Assembly: GCF_954871325.1 (NCBI RefSeq)
Contig: NC_088777.1
Coordinates: 28,001,366 to 28,065,365 of the forward strand
Reading direction: 5' to 3'
Length of the DNA: 64,000 bases
From: Gordionus sp. m RMFG-2023
Taxonomy: Eukaryota; Nematomorpha; Gordioida; Chordodea; Parachordodidae
A program made the translations under genes and the position numbers. Positions 1-11,736 of the stretch are shown here, piece after piece; within the stretch, counting starts at the first letter, position 1, and every line of letters starts with the position of its first letter. Under the pieces are notes generated by a model that was not told the origin of the DNA, did no database searches, and was given only the letters and a program-made list of their open reading frames with translations.

Positions 1-3000
1 GATACATGATAAAATAATTGAGCCGGTGAATGATGTCCGATGGGCAAGTCCTGTTACCGCTGTCTATAAAGAAGATGGGAGCATTAGGCTTTGCGCTGAT
101 TTTAAGGATACTGTAAACCCAGCTCTAGAAGACTTTAGATACCCTCTACCACGAATTAATGATCTAACTGCTAAACTTTCGGAAGGAAAGAAATTTACGA
201 AGATTGACTTTAAAAATGCTTTCTTACAGATTCCAATTGATAAAAGTTGCAGAAATATTTTAACCATATCTACGCATAAGGGATATTACCAATTTACTAA
301 CTTCCTTTTGGGCTTAAGACCTCATCTGCAATTTTTCAACAGATTATGGATCAAATCTTCGGGGACATGGATGACGTTATATTTTATATTGATGATTTAC
401 TTATAACTGGAAAAAACGATGAAGCCCACCTAAACAACATAAAAAAAGTGTTTGATAGAATATCATCGTTTGGGCTAATACCTAACTTTAATAAAAGTGT
501 GTTCTTTAAAAACAAAGTGAGGTTCCTGGGTCATGATATTGACGCTAAGGGGATTCATGCTAATCACGACAAAATTGAAGCAATAATTAATATGCCAGAA
601 CCAAAGTCAGCTGCTGAATTATCAACATTTCTGGGAATGGCTGGCTACTATAGAAAATTTTTGAACAATTTTGCGGAAATTGCCGATCCTCTTTATAAGA
701 TTGTCAATAAAGAAAAATGGGCTTGGAATCTAGAACACTCTAAAAGTTTTAATGATCTAAAGAAGTTAATTAGTCTTCCACCTGCTTTGACATATTTTAA
801 CCCTGAATTACCTATAGGGATAGCCACTGACGCATCAAAATGTGGTTTAGGAGCTGTTTTATTTCATATTGAAAAAGATGGTAAAGAAAAACCTATAGCT
901 TTCGCGTCGAGAACTTTATTAAAATCTGAAATGAATTATACCAATATTGAGCGTGAGGCTCTCGCTATAATGTTCGCCATAAAGAGATTTCAGGAATATT
1001 TAATCGGCACAAAATTTACAATTATTACTGACCATAAGCCTCTAGTTCACATCTTCACCAAGGGTCTTAAGGATAATAGCACCATGTCGTTAAGACTCCA
1101 GAAGTGGAATATTACATTAGGAGGATATGATTTTTATATAAAGTATAAAGCCGGTAAATATAATGTTGTTCCTGATTGCCTTTCAAGATTACCACAAGAA
1201 TGTCGTGATGAAACTATTGAAAATGTAACCATTATAAATGAATATGAGGACTTACCTATTAACTTTGATCAAATCCGTGATGAAACTTTGAAAGATACGG
1301 AATTAAAACAAGTCATAAATGATATTAATAACAACAGACCTATAATGAATAATATTTATAAAAACATTGAATTGGAATTAAGTATAATTAAAGATTGTCT
1401 TTACAAAAGCAATAAAATTATAATTCCGTCTTCTATGAGAAAAACTATACTACAGTCATTACATGAAGGTCACTTGGGAGCAGGAAAAATCAAATCCTTA
1501 GCCAAAGATTACATGTGGTGGCCTGGCATAAATAATGTTATTGTTATGGAAGTGAAAAATTGTGATGATTGTAATATATATCACGATAATCCTATAAAGA
1601 TACAAAAACCATGGGTTTCGGCAACTAAACCGTTTGAAAGGATACATATAGATTATGCGGGTCCGTTTTTCACAAAAAATTGGTTGATAATAGTCGATGC
1701 CTACAGCAAATTTCCAATTATTATTCCTGTTAAAAATATTACGACTAATGTTACTTTAAAAGAAATCTTTAAAACTATTTCGCTATACGGAATACCTGAA
1801 ACTATAGTTACTGATAACGGTACTAACTTTACGAGTAACGATTTTGAAAAATTTTGCAACAATTTTGGTATTAAACATGTGCTTACATCTGCTTATCACC
1901 AGCAATCCAATGGCCAGGTTGAACGCATGGTTAGAACGTTCAAAACACACATGAAAAGGAATATTAAAATAGACCCAGATATCGCACTTAGCAAATTTTT
2001 ACTTAATTACAGAAATACGCGTAATGATACTACAGGAGTTACACCATCACAGAAAATGTTTAATCGAGATATTAGAATTAAATGGGACTTATTAAAACCG
2101 ATGGAGGAAAAGAAGAATAAAATAAACGTTACTTTACCACGAAATAGAACTTTTAACGTAGTAGATTTTGTTTGGTATAAAATACAAGGTGATGATAAAT
2201 GGTGCAAATGTATGATCACACATAAAGAAAGTGATATGATTATCCAAATTAAGACTGAGAAAGGTATTTTAAGGAGACATTTAGATCAAATAAGAATTAG
2301 AAACTGTTTTAACACAATTATTAACTATGACTCTAAGGATTCTTTTAAGGAGGGAAGTATGGACAAAAATATAAAAATTACTGATAATAACGATATAACA
2401 CCTATCTCTAGACCTGTGCGAATAAAAAAAAACCTGTTTATTTAAAAGACTATGTAACTTAAAATATAAAATAAATGTTAAATTGCATAAACTAAATTAA
2501 ATATTAAAAGGCTTATATTAAAACGCTAAAAATATAACAATCTTATTGATTTATCATTCTTCATTTATTCTTATGACGAACTATTATTTCTTATTCGCAA
2601 CTTATTTATGATAATAACAATTTTGGAAAAATGATAATAACAATTGAGTACTATCAAACAAGCTATGATTAATGGAGACAATTTACGATATGGATATCAA
2701 GCTTGTGATTTAAACAAACCACCGTGCAAAATCGATTTATACAAACCAACGATTGGACAAGCCAACGTTATGATGATTTGTGATACAACTTGATTACCAA
2801 AATTATAAACCACTTGAACAACAAACTCTCTATGACTTCTCCGATGAAATTATCAGAAGAGGGAGAATGTTGCGTTATTCCTTTATCTTATTTTTTGTTT
2901 TTTGCATTTGAACTTTTATTATTTTTGTTATAATCTAATTTTATTTTATAAACGGCGTAACCTTACTTTTTTATATATTATTTTACTTTTTTGTATTTCG

Positions 3001-3127
3001 TTTTATATTCTAATTTATATTTTAGAAAAGGTATTTATACCTTAAGAAAAGAAAAAAGAAGTTAGTTAATAAAATATATTTTTTATTTAATAAAGTTAAT
3101 AAAACTTATTTATTATTCACCGGCACA
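1..3127 (+). mobile_element. Ty3/gypsy-like LTR retrotransposon fossil (pol plus 3' LTR)
   Basis: Fossil of a Ty3/gypsy-like element that enters the window from the left, so its gag and 5' LTR are not visible. Parts in order are reverse transcriptase (from about 26 to 700), RNase H (about 800-1200), an integrase HHCC-type zinc region (about 1440-1600), an integrase core (about 1620-2080), a C-terminal tail to 2445, an untranslated stretch, and a probable 3' LTR. The order RT, RNase H, integrase is the Ty3/gypsy order. It is broken, with about one interruption visible in pol, but is otherwise well preserved, so it looks fairly young. It appears to have inserted into the transposase-like remnant that follows. 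Confidence 0.85.
2868..3127 (+). repeat. Probable 3' LTR of the Ty3/gypsy fossil
   Basis: A purine-rich tract (AGAAGAGGGAGAA) ends just before a TGTTGCG start, and the AT-rich segment closes near CGGCACA, giving a TG...CA repeat of about 260 bp. The 5' partner lies outside the window, so the call rests on position and the TG/CA borders. Confidence 0.55.
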
Positions 3128-3130
3128 TAT

Positions 3131-4315
3131 TCATGTTATACTACACGTTCTAAGGAGATCGAATTTATAACATACAAACAATGGCTAACCGTAGATAGAA
3201 CCACTCTTGAAACAATAACCAAACCAGTAGGTAAATTTATAAATGCCTTTTTTGAAAAAATGGAATCTTTATTACTCCATTTTTTTATTTCAACGCAACA
3301 ATCGTTGTATCAAAACAATCTAAAATTGAACTTAGATTAAGACCAATATTTAATTTTATATGTGATTTTTAAAAAAACTATAGGTTTATACTTCAGGATA
3401 AAGTACAAAATTATCATTGGAATAGGGCTCAATCCACTGCTCACCCTTTTGTTATATATTATAAAGATAATTTTGCCAATATTTGTTGCCTAAATTATGT
3501 AATGATATCCGAATCTTTGCAACACAATACAATAGCAGTACATAATTTCAAAAAAACATTGGTAAATTTTTTAATTAATAAAATTTGTAGGCCAAATAAA
3601 ATTTTTTATTTTTCCGATGATAAAAATCGTAAAAATTTTATTAATATTTGTCATCATGAGATGGATTTCGGGATACAGGCGAAATGACATTTTTCTGCTA
3701 TAGCGCACGGGAAAAGTGTTTGTGATGCGATAGGTGGCACTGTTAAAAGATTAGCCGCTAGAGCTAGTTTACAAGGCCTTACTCAAAGTAAATAACCACA
3801 TCATATGAATTGTACGAGTTAAATAAAGAAAATATTAATGTCATAATTTTGAATAGATGACCAAAATAAATTATGATTACGAAGATCTATTACTCAGGGA
3901 AAGATTTTCAAAAACTAGATCTATACCTGGAACACACAAAATACACACCTTGATTCCAACAGATCTACATCAATTTAAAAGTAAAATGTATTCCAATTCA
4001 ATAGAAAGTACTATAGAATTATCATATAAGTATAATTATTGAAGAAATATCAGGATACCTAACGTATCCTTGTGATTCTAATTGGTGGTTAGCTTTGTTT
4101 TAGTGAAAAATTAAAAGCAGGAAGAAATATATATAAAGTTTTTAACCCATCCGGACCTTCTAATTCCTTTACATTTCCAAGTATAGACGGCACTCTTTAC
4201 TTGCCCAGATGTCATATCTTAACATTAGTTTCACTGTTAACGGCTACTGGCCTTAGTTATACATTGTTGTCACAAGAAAGTAAATGGCGCTACCAAAAAA
4301 TTAGAATCTTTTAAA
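3131..4315 (+). pseudogene. Remnant of an unassigned transposase-like gene family (middle and C-terminal part)
   Basis: This is the same family as the remnant at 63250-64000. The two share a closely similar stretch including FITYKQW and VDRTTLETITKP. Downstream, in family order, come HNFKKTLVNF, IFYFSDDK, FINICHHEMDFG, a glycine-rich HGKSVCDAIGGTVKRLAARA block, a GTHKIHTLIP block and a final NPSGPSNSF...TGLSYTL block. Acidic residues in the earlier blocks and the conserved HGK...GGTVKR block suggest a DDE-type nuclease, but this is inference. Proteins with this signature are, from memory, common uncharacterised multi-copy genes in cnidarian and arthropod genomes. The copy is degenerate with several interruptions. 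It begins right after the Ty3/gypsy 3' LTR. Confidence 0.6.
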
Positions 4316-5800
4316 AGTGAGTTGTTTATTAGATTTTTAAATTTAAATTATATCAATTTTTTTAATATTTAGGGCGCCATATATGAAATGCACAAGATTC
4401 TGATTCATATATTCAAGAACTCGAAACTTAATTGAACATATTTTTTAATATTCATTAAATATATGTTATATGCGCAAAAAATTTTAAAATAAATTATAAA
4501 TAAAGTAATAAATTGAATTTCTTTTATCGATAGACAATTTCTATAATTGAATGAAAGCCCCATTTATTGTTATTTTCACTTCCAAGATGAATAATCCTTT
4601 AAATTATATCAAATAGTCCAAGAAAAACCATTAAAAACTGATTAATATATAATTTTATACAAAGACGCCCCCTTTCGGGAAAATATACACTTTTCTAAAT
4701 ATTTTTATCGATTTTGAGAATGAAGATGGCCGCGTCCCAGATTAATTTTTTTTTATAAATATAAAGGAAGAGTTAAATAATGTCTACTAAATTTTTTTTA
4801 AAAATTGAAGGTCGTATTATTTCCAAAAATTGTTTTTAGTCTTCATTTACTATGTGGATCTATTCTGTAGGTAGAGTGCGAAAAGGGCTTTCATCTTTTG
4901 ATTTTGATCATGACAGATAAACGGAACGAATTTTAGAGTAAATAATTCGTCAAATTTATATTCGATATCGGACAGAATTCTAGATTCATGTATCAAAATA
5001 TAGAAAAAGAATCATCGCGGAAGAATAAAATCTTTTTAAAGAAAAATACAGCCCAAAGAAAACGAAGAAATGAAAGATTTATTGAAATTATTTTTAAATT
5101 TGTATAGATATCGGTAGTATAAAATTTATATAAAGAATTTAGTCATATTCGTAATAAAAAATAAGGTCGAATTCATATATATCATAATATTGATAGCATA
5201 TAAAAAAATCGTATCACGTATTATAGTTAAACATTTTCCACGAAATGAATTATCGCAAATGTATTACAGCGAATGATTATCGCGGATGTATCATCGCGAA
5301 TGTTATTGCGTATTCATATATTTGAAGTTGATATAAATAATTTAAAGTATTAACTTACTTTCGAATAAGGAGTTCATCATTAATATTTTATTATTTTTTA
5401 AATATATCGGAATTTATAAATTTGTTAACTTTTGGGAGTTCCTGGCCAATAATATTTTTTCCCCGGATCTCTATTTCTCTAAGAAAATTCTTTAGATTCC
5501 CTACTTATATTCTAACTCATTAGCAAGTTCAGACCTTTTTCAAAATAGCGTTAAAATATTTATAAGCCTAAAACATGTCATTTGCAATTTATGGAATTTA
5601 GCATCCTCATTTTTTTTTTAATAATTAGATTGAATAGTGTTATATAAAATTTGAAATACTAATATTTTATAAAAAAAAGAGCTTAAGACTCTTATTTGTT
5701 TTTATTTATTTAAAAATAAGCTAAACGTGTTCCCATTATGTTGATCAGGTGAGAGTCCGCTCGCCTTTTTTAAATTTTTTTTCGTAATTATAAATTACAG
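4316..5800. other. AT-rich stretch with repeat fragments and no gene
   Basis: No coding region is recognisable. Positions 4555-4860 are a minus-oriented copy of a dispersed repeat also present at 19370-19810 and 21836-22260; it shares the segment ending in a GGGACGCGGCC-like block. Positions 5235-5325 hold a degenerate short array of GCGAATG-like units that recurs at 16205-16385 and 54140-54290. Confidence 0.5.
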
Positions 5801-5810
5801 GGTTTTACAT

Positions 5811-6141
5811 TCAAAAAAGGAAAAGTCCCAATCAAAAAAGGAAAAATTTCAATCATAGGTCCGATCAAAAAAGGAATAGGTCATTCAATCAAAAAAGGAA
5901 AAGGTCCAAACAAAAAAGGAAAAGTGTCAATCAATAAAGGAAGATTCCCAAAAAGAAAGGAAAAAGTCCGATCAAAAAAGGAAAAGTGCAAACAAAAAAG
6001 GAAAAGGTTCGATAAAAAAAGGGAAAGCGTCAAACAAAAAAGGAAAAGGTCCAATTACAAAAGGAAAAGGTCCAATTACAGAAGGAAAAGTGTCAATCGA
6101 AAAAGGAAAATTCCCATTCAAAAAAGGAAAATCGTAATTTA
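5811..6141 (+). repeat. Left minisatellite array of the foldback element
   Basis: About 15 tandem units of about 21 bp, each built as GGAAAAG + TCC/TGC/TGTC + a short spacer + CAAAAAA. The units are diverged and a few are shortened. A reading frame across it (5924-6142) is only a Lys/Arg-rich translation of the repeat. Confidence 0.9.
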
Positions 6142-6411
6142 AAATTTTTTTTTTTTAATTTTTATTTATTTTTGTTATTCCTTCTTAATTTATATCTAAA
6201 TTTTTGCGATTTCTTTACGTTTTTTTTCTTACTGGTCTTTTCTCAATTTATTTCTAACTTTTAGCGATTTTCTTTACTTATATTTTTCTTACTATATCTT
6301 CTCTCAATTTATTAACTTCTCATTTTTGATAATTCTTTTGTTTTAAAAATAATTTATAAATTTAGGTCCATTTTTTTAACAATTCTTTACCTTTTTTTTC
6401 CATCATACATA

Positions 6412-7972
6412 CACTACCGGCCAGCAATGATTGCCCACCCTGCATTTTTACATAAAAATATTAATAACTTAAAACTTTTTAACTTGTTTGGGTAAAAGCG
6501 AATTGATTAATTAATTTAAGATGTCAAGACATATAGAAATAAAAAACTCGGAATTTCTATATATTTTTCTATGAAATTTTAGCTTTTGAAAACAACATGT
6601 CAAAAATGATTAGGGTTCATTAGTTTTTTTCAGCGACAATTTTAAGTTGCCCATTGTTTTTTGGAAGAAAGTCATTAATCACATTCTAACCCATTTTTAA
6701 TTATTTTAAAAAAAATTCCTAGATTTTTGTTTTGTTTTAAAACATTGTTTAAATAAACTTTTTAGTCTTTATAAATTTTAACGAACATTCGACCAAAATG
6801 AAAAAAGGAAAAGATCTATTACAACTAAATGTAAAATAATTAACTTACACATATGTGGTAAAAGTAATAGCCGAGAATTAACCCTAGCTCGACGAACAGT
6901 CGATTGTATACTTAAAAGATTATGCAACAATAATACAATATCGAATCCAAAGAGGCCTGGAAGACCCCGCAAAACGACTTGAAGCGATGATAGGTATATA
7001 GCAAGGATCAGTAAACTCAATCGACGCCTGTTACGTAAGAGATAGCTGCAGAAATTAATCTAACTCGGGAAAACCCGATAAGTGTCACAACTGTGAAAAG
7101 GCGCCTTAGGAGCTTTGAACTTTATGGTAGAGAGCGGTTAAAAAGCCACTCTTGAGCAAAAAAAATAAACTCAAGCGATTAGACTGGGCACGAAAACATC
7201 AATTTTGGACATCTGCCAACTGGTACCAGGTCTTATGGAGTGATGAGTCAAAATTCGAAATCTTCGATTCTAAAAGAAGGCAATATATTCACCGCTCCTG
7301 GAGAGCGAATGAGGGATCACTGCACAATTTTCCTATGGTCAAATTCGGGGTAGGGTCTGTTATGGTGTGGGGGTGCTTTAATGCTGGGGCAACCGGTGAC
7401 ATTGCCAAAATTAAAGGAATCCTTAACAAGGAGGAATACCGGCAAATCGTTGAGGACCATGTGATTTCATCAGGAAAGCGTTTGATCGGGAATAACTTTT
7501 TATTTCAACAAGATAATGACCCAAACATCCAGGCTATGCAAAGATTATTTACAAAATCTACAACAACAGGGTATTCTCGAGTTGATGACTTGGCTATCCC
7601 AGTCTCCCGACCTCAATCCAGAACTTTTATGGGATCACCTTGATAGACAAACGCGAAACTCTAACCTCTCATTCGCACCTTTGGGAAGTTTTACAGAGAG
7701 AATGGAACAATATCACTTCCGAATATTTAAAAAATCTCATCGAAAGATTACCAAAAATTTGTGCAGCAATTATTAAGAATAAAGGTGGTCATATTGATGA
7801 GACCAAAATTTGATCTTAATTAATTGCTATGTCTTTTATTTTTTGTAATTTTATGCAATAATATGTAAACTTATAAATAAATTTGATAAACCTCATATTG
7901 TTTGTTATTTGTCTTATTTTAAGAAAAATGTTAAGAAAATACAGGGTGGGCAATCATTTATGGCCGGTAGTG
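6412..7972 (+). mobile_element. Tc1/mariner-family transposon inserted in the foldback arm
   Basis: The element is 1561 bp. Its ends are near-perfect inverted repeats of about 31 bp starting CACTACCGGCC, with the inner ends at TTGCCCACCCTG, and it is flanked by TA on both sides (6410-6411 and 7973-7974), the Tc1/mariner target duplication. It contains a decayed transposase gene on the plus strand. Inner TIR bases differ at two or three positions. Confidence 0.93.
6798..7830 (+). pseudogene. Tc1-type transposase, inactivated
   Basis: The transposase of the surrounding Tc1 element. In order are an N-terminal helix-turn-helix region in a frame near 6815-6930, a basic KRPGRPRKTT linker of the GRPR type near 6945-6980, and the DDE core. 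The core shows WSDESKFEIF near 7230 (first Asp), GSVMVWGCF near 7360, QQDNDPN near 7508 (second Asp) and SPDLNPELLWDHLD near 7601 (third acidic residue, normally PIENLW). The reading frame is broken by an in-frame stop just after the GRPR motif and by a frame change between the second and third catalytic blocks, so the gene cannot make an active enzyme. The longest open piece is 7152-7643. Codon content is as AT-rich as its surroundings. Confidence 0.88.
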
Positions 7973-8664
7973 TACAATATTCTTTTTATGATTTTTTCAT
8001 TGTAATCTTTTACATACATTTCTAACCTTTTCAATCCCTTTAAGTCATTTTTAATCTTTATTTTTTTGAGCATTTCTCAATTTTTTTCTTCTCATTTTTG
8101 AAAATTATATTTAATCTTTTTGGCAGACAATATAATTACAATTACTAAATCAAATTAATCGTTTGGTTATAATGTACCTTTTAAAATTAAATAAGTTTGA
8201 ACTGTAATACCAAACGATATGTAAATTAATAAAATTTAATCATTTTTAAATTCTAATTTTTATCTAAAATAAGAAGAAAAAAAATTGAGAAATGCTCAAA
8301 AAAATAAAGATTAAAAATGACTTAAAGAGATTGAAAAGGTTAGAAATGTATGTAAAAGATTACAATGAAAAAATCATAAAAAGAATATTGCATGTATGAT
8401 GTAAACAAAACGTAAAGAATTGTTAAAAAAATGGACCTAAATTTATAAATTATTTTTAAAAATACAAAAGAATTATCAAATATGAAATTGAGAGAAGATA
8501 TAGTAAGAAAAATTAAGATCGCAAAAAGTTAGAAATAAATTGAGAAAAGATCAGTAAGAAAAAAAACGTAAAGAAATAACAAAAATTTAGATATAAATTA
8601 AATAGGAATAACAAAAATAAATAAAAATTTACAAAAAATTGACAAAAAATTTTAAAAAATTATG

Positions 8665-8852
8665 ATTTTCCTTTTTTGAATGGGAATTTTCCTTTTTTGA
8701 TTGACACTTTTCCTTTTTTGATCGGACTTTTTCCTTTTTTGATTGACACTTTTCCTTTTTTTGTTTGGACCTTTTCCCTTTTTGATCGGACCTTTTCCTT
8801 TAATGATTGAAGCTTTTCCTTTTTTGATTGGGACTTTTCCTCTTTTGAATGG
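8665..8852 (-). repeat. Right minisatellite array of the foldback element
   Basis: About nine units of 21 bp in the opposite orientation (CCTTTTTTGATTGACACTTT type), the reverse complement of the left array. Confidence 0.9.
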
Positions 8853-8860
8853 AAAACCTA

Positions 8861-9283
8861 TAATTCAAAACACAATGCATACTTTGAGATATATCAAATT
8901 ATTAAAATAATAAGTATAATTAATGTAATTAATCTATCCTTTTTTTCTTGAATAACACCTAACAATAATTTGACTATTTCGAAATTAGGTGCCATATTTT
9001 ACCAATTTTTCTTTCATGTAAGATTCAAAAGGTTCGCCTATTACTTGATAATTTTTTGGTATATGGAACCCATATTTTGAGGTCTCTTTGTTAAACTGGA
9101 GGAATACCCCAAGAGAATTCTGGAATTAAACTCGGTATATTCTAGCTTTTCTTCACATGGTATAATTTTATCATCATTATTATTATTGATACCAATTTGT
9201 TTAATTATTGTTTGGTTCAAAGACAAACTTACATTTTATCACATGATTATAAGAAACTTTATATCATGATAGACACTTATTTC
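8861..9283. other. AT-rich spacer, no recognisable feature
   Basis: A short minus-strand open frame (9041-9226) shows no family motif and is probably chance. Confidence 0.4.
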
Positions 9284-9544
9284 TAGGGCTGTGCCGATCC
9301 ACATATTTTTCACCGATCCGATCCGATATTGGTTCGACCGATATTTATGATTTTACACCACCCTTCTTTGAACCAAATGTAAGAAATCAATATTTTTTAT
9401 GCAAAAGAATTATGCATTTAATTTAATTTTTTTTATTTGAACTATAATTTTAAAAAAAATTATATAATAGATAAAATAAATATAATAGGTCCATTTTATG
9501 TTGGTTTATAAAATTGTAATATTAAACATATAAAATTAAATATC

Positions 9545-9845
9545 GCGTCATTACAGAGAAACCATTACAGAGAAAACAATTATAGAGAAACTTTTACAGA
9601 GAAAACAATTATAGAGAATGTCGATTATAGAGAATTATTTTATAGAGAATGTATTTTATAGAGAAAACAATTATAGAGAATGTCGTATATAGAAGAATGA
9701 TTTTACAGAGAATTGTTTTATAGAGAATGATTTTATAGAGAATAATTTTATAGAGAATGATTTTACAGAGAATGATTTTATAGAGAATAATTTTATAGAG
9801 ATGATTTTACAGAGAATAATTTTATAGAGAATTATTTTATAACGA
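9545..9845 (+). repeat. Left 15-bp minisatellite arm of the MULE
   Basis: Roughly 18 units of a 15-bp repeat alternating TTTTATAGAGAATGA and TTTTACAGAGAATAA. The outermost units are more diverged (ACAATTATAGAGAA). Confidence 0.9.
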
Positions 9846-10356
9846 ATTTTACTTAAAGATATGATTATTTTATTTTATAAAAAAATGTTATATATAGTCA
9901 TAGGAAAAAAAAGTTATAGTATTTTACATAATTTTAAATATTAGAATTACCTTATATAAGCGAGGTTTTTCGATTATTAGATGAATTAATGGTAGAATAA
10001 AATTTTGACATGATTTGTAAGGAATTTTACGAAATTTATTTTTAAAGATAAGTACAAATAAAATAGATAGTGTTGTTAAAAGTTAATTTGGCAATGTAAT
10101 GCAACTAATTAAGTTAGTAGTTAAATTTTGGATAATATAACAAGCTACAGTTAATAGTTTTCTTTTTTTAAATATAACTAGCCACTAGTTACAATTATTT
10201 TTAGTGGATAGTAGATTCAGGGCTAGCCGGATCGATTAAATTACGTTAAATCGAATATATTTATATTAATATAAATTCATTGGCTAAGATTTAAATCATA
10301 TAGTAAAAGAATGTTAAAAAATTTACAAATTTAAATTTATTATTTAATTATATTTA

Positions 10357-10625
10357 TTGAAATATATATATAAATTAAGTAACCAGTTACTTTTGCGCGG
10401 ATGCCTGTTTCATATGTCTCAATGCATATGGCGCAAGGTTCAAAAAAATCCGCTAATTTGCAATGCATACAAAACTGAAACTAATTTTGCTATGTACATA
10501 AAAATGTTAATGTCGCTGGCATATGTCGTGAACCAAATACAAATAATTCAGTAAAGGACTGGCATCGAAGTTTTTCGTCTCATATAAGTTAGCATCATCC
10601 AACGATCTGGAAATTTATAGAGTTA
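10357..10625 (+). pseudogene. MULE transposase relic
   Basis: The frame starting at 10357 reads RGCLFHMSQCIWRKVQ followed by ICNAYKTETNFAMYIKMLMSLAYV. This is the GC(Y/L)FH..Q..WRKVQ block and the following helix of animal MULE transposases. Just downstream, in another frame from about 10553, is KDWHRSFSSHIS.HHPTIWKF, the family's EGWHRSF...HPTIWKF block. The sequence normally lying between these blocks is missing and the frame changes, so this is a deleted pseudogene. The upstream catalytic D and E regions are not seen. It sits centrally in the element, on the same strand as the left arm. Confidence 0.82.
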
Positions 10626-11736
10626 GTTATTATATTATATTATAAATTTTAGCATTTTAATTTTTACCACTCAAAGAGGAAGATAGCCTGAATTGTTACA
10701 AATTGGAACAATATTCTTTAGGACTATTGGCTCCGTTGTCAAAGAAAGAATATCGCGAAAGATCCAAAGGGATTTTTCTAATTGTTGTAGATTTTTATTC
10801 AAGAACCATGCTAGATTTTTAAGGGCTTTATCCCATAATTTAAATTTAAATCATATAATTGTATTTTTTATATTGGTATATTCTTTATACTATGTTTATT
10901 TGGATTTTTTATGAATAAAAATTTATTTGATATTTCGAAATGAATAATGCTAAGCTCAGTATATTATCAAGGTTTATCATTTAAAAACTTCATATACAAA
11001 TAGTATTAAACATATTTTTTAAGTCACATTGTCAAAGTAACTTTTATCAACACTATATATTTTATTTTGTATTCTTATCTTTAAAAATAAATTTCGTAAA
11101 ATTCCTTACAAATAATGTCAAAATTTGTTTATCGCTTAGTGACAAATAACTTTTAACTTAAGAATGGATTATCGGTGTGTCCCATCTATAATTGAAAATT
11201 TTTAGGAAGAATAATATAAGAACTAAATAAATTTTGCTAAAGATAAAAAAAGCTTATAAATGAAAATCTCTACATTAGTTTTGTCAAATTAAGTGGTTAC
11301 CATTAACTAGCTACACTTTAGCTAAAAAATATTTATAACTAGTTACATTTACAAAATCGTATAACTAGTTACTTAATTTAAATAAATATAATTAAATAAT
11401 AAATTTAAATTTGTAAAAAAATTTTTTATTCTTTTACTATATGATTTTCTTTACAAATCATGTCAAAATTTTGTTCTACCATTAATTCATGTGCAAAGAT
11501 AAACAAATAATTTTCTGTACCGATTAATAATTCAGAAACTACCCAATTATTCTCTTATATAAGGTAATTCTAATATATAATATTATGTCAAATACTGTAA
11601 TTTTTTTTCCTATGACTATATATAACATTTTTTATAAAATAATCATATTCTTAAATAAAATTTTTTATAAAATAATTCTCCTTTATAAAATAATTCTATA
11701 AAATACATTCATTATAAAATAATTCTCTATAAAATA

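Larger units (their letters stand above)
5801..8860. mobile_element. Foldback element with 21-bp minisatellite arms, carrying a Tc1 insertion
   Basis: The two ends are inverted copies. The left arm (5811-6141) is a tandem array of GGAAAAGTCCGATCAAAAAA-like units followed by AT-rich sequence; the right arm runs from about 8265 to 8850 and is its reverse complement. The unique centre is only about 150 bp. The left arm is interrupted by a Tc1 element at 6412-7972: the sequence just before it (ending CATCATACA) and just after it (CAATATTC...) both pair with the uninterrupted right arm around 8390-8400. No transposase belonging to the foldback itself is seen, so it is probably non-autonomous. Outer ends are near an AGGGTTTT/AGGTTTTCC motif; a 9-bp target duplication is not clean. 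Related copies are at 33780-34075 and 37732-38935. Confidence 0.75.

Noticed and set aside
5924-6142. Lys/Arg-rich open frame
   Set aside because: It is a direct translation of the 21-bp minisatellite.
9545-9845. Regular short repeats resembling a CRISPR array
   Set aside because: Units are contiguous 15-bp tandem repeats without unique spacers, inside a eukaryotic MULE.
10693-10914. Open frame in the MULE interior
   Set aside because: No MULE or other motif was recognised in this frame; probably chance in AT-rich sequence.
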